From the NCBI RefSeq assembly GCF_905397375.1, contig NZ_CAJPVG010000016.1:9958-73957 (forward strand): a DNA stretch of 64,000 nucleotides, read 5' to 3'. The translations under genes were made by a program, and so were the position numbers. The stretch is from Ralstonia mannitolilytica. GTDB lineage: Bacteria; Pseudomonadota; Gammaproteobacteria; Burkholderiales; Burkholderiaceae. The notes beneath the pieces were generated by a model. It saw only the letters and a program-made list of their open reading frames with translations, did no database searches and was not told the origin of the DNA. Below are positions 58,180 to 64,000 of this stretch, one piece after another. The number at the start of each line of letters is the position of its first letter. Positions within the stretch are counted from its first letter, which is position 1.

Positions 58180-61098
58180 CTATGCTGCCGTGTCACGGCC
58201 ACGTGACTTGGCCCAGTACAGGCCTTGGTCCGCCTCACGCAACGCGGCGTCCGGGTCGCTTATTTCGGGCCCCGGGCAGGCCACGCCGATGCTCGCGGTG
58301 ACGTGCACCACCATGTCGCCGGGGAGGTGAATCGGGGGGCGGATCGCGTTGATGGCCTTCTGTGCCGTGTGCAACGCATCCTCGGGCGCGTCGATGGGGT
58401 CGAGAAGGATGATGAATTCGTCACCTGCGAGTCGGGCCACCGTGTCCGTGCGGCGCACGGCACGCTGCAGCCGCTGGGCGACCTCCACGAGGACCGCATC
58501 GCCGGCGGCGTGGCCGTAGGTGTCATTGATGCGCTTGAAGTGGTCGACGTCGAGATACAGCACGCCCAGCGATGCGGGCACGCGGTGGCGGCGTTTCAGC
58601 GCCGCCCGCAGGCGTTCGTACAGTTCGTAGCGGTTGGGCAGGCCGGTGAGGGCATCGAAGCGCGCCATGCGCGAGAGCTCCATCTCGCTGCGCTTGGCTT
58701 CGGTCACGTCCTGGACGAACGCGTAGATGCCGTAGCGCCCGTCGGCGGTCTCGGCCGCGTCTGGCACAAGCTGCCCGCGGAGGTGTCGCGTGGGGCTGCG
58801 CGTCCCGCTCGCGTGCGCCTTTTCGTACCACGGCGCGGTGATCTCGAACTCGACCGGCTCGCCGCGCACCGCGCGCTGCAGATAGGGCGCCAGCAGGGCA
58901 TACGTGCCCGGTGTGAAAACCTGCTCGGCCGGCTGGCCGCAGACCTCCTCCGGCGTGCGCTGCAGCCAGCGCGCGTGTGTGACGTTGCAGAACGTGAAGA
59001 TGCCATGCGGATCGATGTACGAGACGAGCAGCGGCGCGTTGTCGAGCACCAGCTTGAGCGCGCGTTCGCTGCGCGCCAGGGCCTGCTCGGCCGTGGTGCG
59101 TGCGGTCAGATCCTGCAGGATCGAGAAGTAGCCGCGCAGCATGCCGCGGTCGTCGTAATCGGGGGAGTAGTGGCCGCTCAGGTAGCGCGGCACGCCGGTG
59201 CGCATGGACGTGATCTCGAACTGCACCGGATAACCGGCCAGCACCTCGGCCATGTACGGCAGCAGCGCGCGGTAGTCCTCTGGCGTGTAGATATCGCTGA
59301 CGTGGCGTTCAAGCAGTGCCTCTTCGGTGCAGTCGAACGCTTCGAGCATCGTACGGCTGGCAAAGCGCAGGATGCCGTCGGGATCGACGTAGCTCAGCTG
59401 CGCCGGCACGTTGTCGGCCACCAGGCGCAGTTGTTCGCGGCTGGCGCGCAGCGCGTCGCGGCGGCGCTCGAGGTCTTCGTTTGCCGTGCGCAGCGCGCGC
59501 TCCGAAGCGGCGAGCCTGTTGGCAAATGGCCGCACCGTCAGACGGATCACCAGCACGCTGCCCAGCATCACGCACACCATGAGCGCTGCCAGCCGCTCGA
59601 ATTGCGCGCGCATGGGTGCGTAGAGTTCGGCGCTCGCGATCTTGCTGATCAATGCCAGGCCGGTATGACCGATGGGCGTATAGCTGAACGAGGTCGGCAT
59701 GCCGTGGATGTCCTGCCATTGGCCGTAGCCCGCCTGGCCTGCCAGTGCCAGGCGCGACGGCAGCGGCCGACGGTCCACCGTCAGGGCCGGCAGCTCGAAG
59801 ACGTACGCATCAAAGCGCTGCGGAAAAGACATCGCCCGGCCACGCGCATCCAGCCCTGACATAGCGAAGGTTTCCGTCGTGCCGGCATCGCGCACGCCGG
59901 CGTAGCGGGCCGTCATTTTGGCCAGCGGCTGCTCGGCGACCAGCCAGCCGATGTGCGCGCCATCGGCCATGACCGGCGTTTCGGTGCGCATCGCAAAACC
60001 GTGTACCCATTGCAGCGAAACGCGCTCCGGGGCCAGCCCCACGTGCAGCGGTATCGACAGTTCCGGACCGCGCACCGGCGCACCGAGGCTGACTACGCCG
60101 TCGCCGCCGAGGGTGCGCAACTGGAGGTATGAATAGCCTTGGTCGCGATACGCCTGCAACGCGGTGGCGCCGCGCAGGCGCGCCGCGGTGTCGGCTGGAT
60201 GGCGCAGTGCCTCCTGGACATGCGTCGCCGCCGCGATGAGGCGCGGACTTTCGGCGCGCAAGGTGAGCACCTGATCCAGTTCCTGTGCATAGCTGCCGAG
60301 CGCCCGTGCCCGCGTCATGCCAAACATCACGCTGGCGCTGTCGACCTGGATGATGAACGCCGTGATCGTGGCGCCAAGCCCCGCCAGCATCACGCAGGTG
60401 CCGCTGATCCACACGATGGTGTCTTCCGGCGACAGTCGCATGCGCAGCAGCCCCGGATTCCGCGCCAGCGCCACGCAGAGCACGCCCGTCACCACCACGA
60501 GCGTACAGACCGCGGCCACGTCCGATGCGCGCCAGCGCAGCCATGCGGGGTAAAGGTACTCCAGCGCCATCGCACGGCCCAGCAGGTCCACCGCGCAAAG
60601 CAGCATCGCCACGCCGATGAGGCCCCACAGCCATCGCGTGCGACGGGCCCGCCGCAGTGTGGGGACGAGGTTCAGTGCCATGGCCGATGCCGCCAGCGCC
60701 AGCGCGTGGCTCGGATGCATGCCGCCGATCCAGCCAGTCACCCATTGCCGATCGAGCCATGCATGCAGCCCCGGAAAATCGAGCGAGACGGGCCAGCCCG
60801 TGACCACCTCCGCCAGGCGCAGCCCGCACAGCACCACAACGGCACCGCTCAAGAGTCGCGCTGCCGGGTCTGCCCATCGCGCGCCCGGCTGCACCGTGCC
60901 AGCGACGAGCGCGCCCAGCCCCGTACCGAGCAGCGTCAGATACAGTCCCGTGGCAAACACCATCAGCAGTTGGTCGGTGCCCAGCTTCACCGCCCACGGC
61001 CAATGCTGCAGCCAGCCCGCCATCACGGTCAGGCCGACAAGAACGAGGAGAACGCCGATGCCGCCGGCAATGGCGACAAGCGGCCGGCGAGAAACCAT
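58180..61098 (-). CDS. Membrane PAS-PAS-GGDEF diguanylate cyclase
   Basis: Encodes 972 residues. Several N-terminal membrane helices (to about residue 260) precede a large CHASE-like extracytoplasmic sensor ending in another helix (LAALMVCVMLGSVLVIRL). After a coiled coil come two PAS domains (LRLVADNVPAQLSYVDPDGI and LKLVLDNAPLLVSYIDPHGI). The C-terminal cyclase has the active site ARLAGDEFIIL and an inhibitory I-site RRTD five residues before it. No EAL domain is present. It should make cyclic di-GMP with product inhibition. Its signal is unknown. Confidence 0.93.
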   Translation of the reverse strand: MVSRRPLVAIAGGIGVLLVLVGLTVMAGWLQHWPWAVKLGTDQLLMVFATGLYLTLLGTGLGALVAGTVQPGARWADPAARLLSGAVVVLCGLRLAEVVTGWPVSLDFPGLHAWLDRQWVTGWIGGMHPSHALALAASAMALNLVPTLRRARRTRWLWGLIGVAMLLCAVDLLGRAMALEYLYPAWLRWRASDVAAVCTLVVVTGVLCVALARNPGLLRMRLSPEDTIVWISGTCVMLAGLGATITAFIIQVDSASVMFGMTRARALGSYAQELDQVLTLRAESPRLIAAATHVQEALRHPADTAARLRGATALQAYRDQGYSYLQLRTLGGDGVVSLGAPVRGPELSIPLHVGLAPERVSLQWVHGFAMRTETPVMADGAHIGWLVAEQPLAKMTARYAGVRDAGTTETFAMSGLDARGRAMSFPQRFDAYVFELPALTVDRRPLPSRLALAGQAGYGQWQDIHGMPTSFSYTPIGHTGLALISKIASAELYAPMRAQFERLAALMVCVMLGSVLVIRLTVRPFANRLAASERALRTANEDLERRRDALRASREQLRLVADNVPAQLSYVDPDGILRFASRTMLEAFDCTEEALLERHVSDIYTPEDYRALLPYMAEVLAGYPVQFEITSMRTGVPRYLSGHYSPDYDDRGMLRGYFSILQDLTARTTAEQALARSERALKLVLDNAPLLVSYIDPHGIFTFCNVTHARWLQRTPEEVCGQPAEQVFTPGTYALLAPYLQRAVRGEPVEFEITAPWYEKAHASGTRSPTRHLRGQLVPDAAETADGRYGIYAFVQDVTEAKRSEMELSRMARFDALTGLPNRYELYERLRAALKRRHRVPASLGVLYLDVDHFKRINDTYGHAAGDAVLVEVAQRLQRAVRRTDTVARLAGDEFIILLDPIDAPEDALHTAQKAINAIRPPIHLPGDMVVHVTASIGVACPGPEISDPDAALREADQGLYWAKSRGRDTAA

Positions 61099-61329
61099 GG
61101 AGGTGACGCGTGAGCGGAGCTGTGGCAGGACGGATGTCTTCTAACCGGAAGAACGGCGAAAAACGGCGCCGCTTGAGGGGGGCGCGCCCATCAAGCCCCC
61201 TGCCCGGCCATGCCTGCCTCCGGATGTGCTTTGACAGCAACGCCATGCGGTGCCCAGCGCACGTGCCATCGCCGCTCCACAAGTTGGCTACACTGCCCGG
61301 ACATCGCAAAAACCGTTACAGGAGCCGCC

Positions 61330-61734
61330 ATGCCCATCGTTGTCAGCAAGGACACCGAAGGCCTCTTCCGCCACAAGATCACCTTCCCTGAAGGCACGAT
61401 CTACACCGACGTGCCCAGGCCGGCCGGCGAGGGCAGCGCGCCCGACCCGCATGCCTACTTCGACGCTGCGCTGGCCAGCTGCAAGGCGCTGACCGTTACG
61501 CTGTACGCCCGCCAGCGCAAGTACCCGCTGGACGCCATCGACGTGGCAGTCGAGCATGACGGCAGCCAGGAGCGCCAGGGCCGCTACACGCTGCGCACCG
61601 TGCTCACTCTGCATGGCGAGCTGACCGACGAACAGCGCGCCGACCTGCTGCGCGTGGCCGGCAAATGCCCCGTGCACAAGCTGATGACGGAAGTCGAGAT
61701 CAGCATCGACACCGAACTCGCCCAACGCGGCTGA
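61330..61734 (+). CDS. OsmC-family peroxiredoxin-like protein
   Basis: Encodes 134 residues. The two redox cysteines are in ALASCKALTVTLYARQRK and AGKCPVHKLM, as in OsmC/Ohr proteins, which reduce organic hydroperoxides. The start at MPIVVSKD has AGGAG upstream. It is 13 bases before the pirin gene and probably cotranscribed with it. Whether it is OsmC, Ohr or YhfA-like cannot be decided from sequence alone. Confidence 0.9.
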   Translation: MPIVVSKDTEGLFRHKITFPEGTIYTDVPRPAGEGSAPDPHAYFDAALASCKALTVTLYARQRKYPLDAIDVAVEHDGSQERQGRYTLRTVLTLHGELTDEQRADLLRVAGKCPVHKLMTEVEISIDTELAQRG

Positions 61735-61747
61735 GGAGAGCGTTTCC

Positions 61748-62617
61748 ATGACAAGCATCCAGCACATCATCGGCCCGCACGTGCGCGACCTGGGCGGCTT
61801 CTCGGTCAAGCGCGTGCTGCCTTCCGCGGCCAAGCAGACGGTCGGGCCGTTCATCTTCTTCGACCACATGGGCCCAGTGGACTTCGCCCCCGGCGAGGGC
61901 ATCGACGTGCGCCCGCATCCGCACATCGGCCTGGCCACCGTCACCTACCTGTTTGACGGCAGCATGGTCCACCGCGACAGCCTCGGCAGCGTGCAGACCA
62001 TCGTCCCCGGCGACGTGAACTGGATGACGGCCGGCAGCGGCATCACGCATTCCGAACGCACCCCGCCCGGGGTGCGCCAGCGCGGCGCCCGCCTGCATGG
62101 AATCCAGACCTGGGTGGCGTTGCCGAAGGATCAGGAAAAAGTCGCGCCAAGCTTTGCACACCACGCCGCCAGCACGTTGCCCAAGCTCGATTGCCCGGGC
62201 GTGCAGGGCGTGGTGATTGCCGGCGATGCGTTCGGGCTGACGTCGCCGGTGAAGGTGAATTCGCGCACGCTCTACGTGGCGCTGGAACTCGCGGCCGGCG
62301 CGTCGCTGGTGATCCCGCCCGAGCATGCGGACCGCGGCCTGTATCTCGTCGAAGGCGCGGTCACGATCGACGGCGAGGCGCTCGACCCGCACCACCTCGC
62401 CGTGCTGGAGCCGGGCGGCGACGTGATGCTCACCGCGCAGGTGTCATCGCGCGTGATGCTGCTGGGCGGCGACCCGACCGACGGCCACCGCCACATCTAC
62501 TGGAACTTCGTGGCCAGCGACAAGGCCGACATCGAAGACGCCAAGCAGCGCTGGGAGAGCGACGCCTTCGCCCACGTGCCCGGTGAGACGGAGCGCATCC
62601 CGCTGCCGTCCAGGTAA
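61748..62617 (+). CDS. Pirin family protein
   Basis: Encodes 289 residues with two cupin domains. The metal ligands lie in RPHPHIGLATVTYLF and SGITHSERTP (three His and a Glu). The N-terminal region VGPFIFFDHMGPVDFAPG is typical. Bacterial pirins bind iron; some show quercetinase activity or interact with metabolic enzymes. It follows the OsmC gene by 13 bases, with GAGGAGAG upstream of the ATG. The target here is unknown. Confidence 0.93.
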   Translation: MTSIQHIIGPHVRDLGGFSVKRVLPSAAKQTVGPFIFFDHMGPVDFAPGEGIDVRPHPHIGLATVTYLFDGSMVHRDSLGSVQTIVPGDVNWMTAGSGITHSERTPPGVRQRGARLHGIQTWVALPKDQEKVAPSFAHHAASTLPKLDCPGVQGVVIAGDAFGLTSPVKVNSRTLYVALELAAGASLVIPPEHADRGLYLVEGAVTIDGEALDPHHLAVLEPGGDVMLTAQVSSRVMLLGGDPTDGHRHIYWNFVASDKADIEDAKQRWESDAFAHVPGETERIPLPSR

Positions 62618-62638
62618 GCGGCAAGACAGAGCGATCGA

Positions 62639-63649
62639 TCAGGCAGTCGGCGCGGGGCATGCACACCGTACGATCGCGCGGACCTGCTTGGCGATCGGCT
62701 CCGGCACCGGCGCCTTGCCGTCGAGCACGGCTGCAATCCACTGCGCCGTCGCTGCCACATCGGTGCCGGCGGGCAACGCGGGCGGAGCATCGCTCGAACC
62801 TTCCACCGCTTCGATGACCGTTTCGTGCGTGCCGTCGTGCAGCCACTCCACCGCGCTGCCGCGCCGCGCGTCGGCCACGGCTTCGCCTTCGGTGCCGCGT
62901 GCGAGCAGCACATTGGCCGGATGGCGCAGGAAGTAATCGGTGAGCGTGTCGCGGTACTCCGGGTGCGTGTAGCTGACGAGCCGCAGGGCCTCGTGCGGCG
63001 CATGTCCGCCGATGGGCTGCAGCATCTTCACCACCGTGTGCGCAGAGTTGCGCAGGCCGACGATCTCGCGCTTGTCCAGTAGCGCCGACAGCTCGGGCGA
63101 GAGCACGTCGATCGGCACATACGCGAGGCGATCGTTCTCGAGGCGCTCGCGCGCTTCGTCCATGTGTTCGCAGATGGGCCAGCCGAGCGCGTCGAACAAT
63201 GTGGCCGTGGTGATGCGGCCGTCGAAGCGGCGGATGCCGTGCACCAGCACCGGCACACCTTCGCGCGCCAGCAGCCTGGCCAGCAGCGGCACAAGGTTCG
63301 GCTGGCGGCGGGCGCCGTTGTAGCTGGGGATGATGACCGGCAACGCATGCTGCGGCGTGTGCGGTGCCGGCAGCGGCCGGCAATGCGCATGCGTGGCCTC
63401 CAGCATGCCGTCGAGTTCTTCCGGGGTTTCGCCCTTGATGCGGTAGGCCATCAGGATGGCGCCGAGCTGCACGTCGGAGATGCGGCCTTCCAGCATGGCG
63501 GTGAAGAGCGCACGGGCGTCGTGCTTGACCAGGGCGCGGGCGCCGTCTGCGCCGCGGCCGATTTCCTTGATGAACCGGGCGGCGGGGAAGGGGCCGTTGG
63601 CGAAGGCGTCTTCAGTGGCGGTGTCGGGAAGGATGGGGGGAGCGGGCAT
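62639..63649 (-). CDS. ybiB: YbiB-like DNA-binding protein (TrpD2 family)
   Basis: Encodes 336 residues of the TrpD2/YbiB family, relatives of anthranilate phosphoribosyltransferase that have lost that activity and bind nucleic acid instead. The N-terminal helical domain (LFTAMLEGRISDVQLGAILMAYRIKGET) is of the TrpD type. The phosphoribosyl loop reads PSYNGARRQPNLVPLLARLLA instead of the GTGGD motif of true TrpD. In E. coli ybiB is SOS-induced; no LexA box was recognised here. It is convergent with the pirin gene. Confidence 0.9.
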   Translation of the reverse strand: MPAPPILPDTATEDAFANGPFPAARFIKEIGRGADGARALVKHDARALFTAMLEGRISDVQLGAILMAYRIKGETPEELDGMLEATHAHCRPLPAPHTPQHALPVIIPSYNGARRQPNLVPLLARLLAREGVPVLVHGIRRFDGRITTATLFDALGWPICEHMDEARERLENDRLAYVPIDVLSPELSALLDKREIVGLRNSAHTVVKMLQPIGGHAPHEALRLVSYTHPEYRDTLTDYFLRHPANVLLARGTEGEAVADARRGSAVEWLHDGTHETVIEAVEGSSDAPPALPAGTDVAATAQWIAAVLDGKAPVPEPIAKQVRAIVRCACPAPTA

Positions 63650-63889
63650 CAGGAAGCTGGGCGGGGTGTTTGTGTGGGTTTGATCATAGCGCTGGGGTTT
63701 GCGCTGGCGCTAGCGTGGGGCGGGGAGTGTTCTTTGTTGGTGGGGCATCCCTCGTTTCATCCCCTGCCGGGGCTGAGTCACTTTCTTTGTCTTGCCAAAG
63801 AAAGTAACCAAAGAAAGGCGCGCCCGAGATGGCGACCCCCTCCTTGGATTTTTGTAACCGTGCGGAGACGGGAAAAACTCGCTTCGCTC
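63650..63889. other. Non-coding gap with palindromic CTTTCTTTG repeat
   Basis: No supported gene. At 63781-63804, CTTTCTTTG and CAAAGAAAG form a nine-base inverted repeat around TCTTGC, followed by another CCAAAGAAAG (63808-63817). This sequence type is widespread in intergenic regions of betaproteobacteria; its role is unknown. Confidence 0.6.
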
Positions 63890-64000
63890 GGGAGTGTCAG
63901 GATTTCCGTGTTCAAGGCGGAGTTGAGAATCACACGGACGGTCGAGCGAATCGATCGGCGTAGAGGATAGCGAACTGGTTCATCGCCTGCTTCCAATCAT
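63890..64000 (-). mobile_element. IS256-family insertion sequence, right-edge fragment
   Basis: Minus-strand reading from the window edge to a stop at 63930 gives WKQAMNQFAILYADRF, typical of the C-terminus of Mutator/IS256-type transposases. The segment GGGAGTGTCAGGATTTCCGT starting at 63890 has the look of the terminal inverted repeat of such elements. Only about 110 bases are inside the window, so completeness cannot be judged. Confidence 0.5.
63930..64000 (-). CDS. Transposase C-terminus (partial, runs off the window)
   Basis: The last 23 residues of an apparent IS256-family transposase, containing MNQFAILYADRF and a short basic tail before TGA. The gene continues beyond the right edge. 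The family call rests on this short signature only. Confidence 0.5.
   Translation of the reverse strand, partial: DWKQAMNQFAILYADRFARPSV

Noticed and set aside
58225..59859. 544-codon plus-strand open frame inside the diguanylate cyclase gene
   Set aside because: Antisense shadow of a protein with clear PAS and GGDEF domains.

Overview
The window is a GC-rich chromosomal segment of a Ralstonia-type betaproteobacterium (R. pickettii / R. solanacearum lineage). This assignment is by gene order and protein character: the lipA-lipB-DUF493-dacA group, the dctA-dctB-dctD block, the glnK-amtB group, gshA-gshB followed by a minimal regulatory PTS, a complete aa3-type cytochrome oxidase assembly cluster, and an rpoH preceded by a CIRCE element. 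No rRNA, tRNA or CRISPR was seen.

Layout. 1-3.5 kb: a small lipoprotein, a Tat-exported phosphocholine-type phospholipase C and an exported repeat protein. 3.5-9.6 kb: lipoate synthesis (lipA, lipB), DUF493, dacA and small accessory genes, with a divergent GcvA-type LysR regulator/DUF2917 pair. 9.8-14.7 kb: C4-dicarboxylate uptake (dctA) with a sigma-54 promoter and its DctB/DctD two-component system. 14.7-17.3 kb: TlpA-like thioredoxin, macro-domain protein, lipoprotein and LysE exporter.

17.3-27.6 kb: comM is split by an 8.7 kb integrated element. The break lies exactly between codon 81 (Phe) and codon 82 (Asp), and joining the flanks restores a 510-codon gene with no lost base. The element has three translationally coupled tyrosine recombinases plus a small HTH/coiled-coil protein on its left side. 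Its right side has a cargo module: a divergent XRE regulator with palindromic operators, two unknown proteins, a second XRE protein and a Fic-fold protein lacking the usual catalytic His. A 15-bp palindrome (TCCTAACAGTTAGGA) lies just inside both ends. The element is visibly AT-richer than its surroundings and is the best candidate for something undescribed.

27.7-32 kb: DUF1269 and UbiK proteins, then a TorF-type porin with glnK and amtB behind a second sigma-54 promoter. 32-37.3 kb: a possible small RNA, glutathione synthesis (gshA, gshB), then PTS EIIA(Man)-HPr-EI without a sugar permease. 37.4-44.9 kb: iron storage (bfd, bfr) with a Fur-box candidate, MoeB/ThiF, CtpA protease, gpmA, rhodanese, grxC, secB, gpsA and trmL. 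45-57 kb: comF, a BioC-like methyltransferase and the cox cluster (DUF2244, coxB fused to cytochrome c, coxA, small assembly protein, ctaG, DUF2970, coxC, surf1, thioredoxin-like assembly factor, ctaA, ctaB, sco). 57-64 kb: rpoH with CIRCE, a PAS-GGDEF cyclase, OsmC, pirin, YbiB and, at the right edge, the start of what looks like an IS256-family insertion sequence.

The themes that link genes are nitrogen/carbon control through sigma-54 (two promoters, one with its own activator encoded nearby), redox and respiratory assembly, and one foreign island that has disrupted a competence gene while leaving comF intact.
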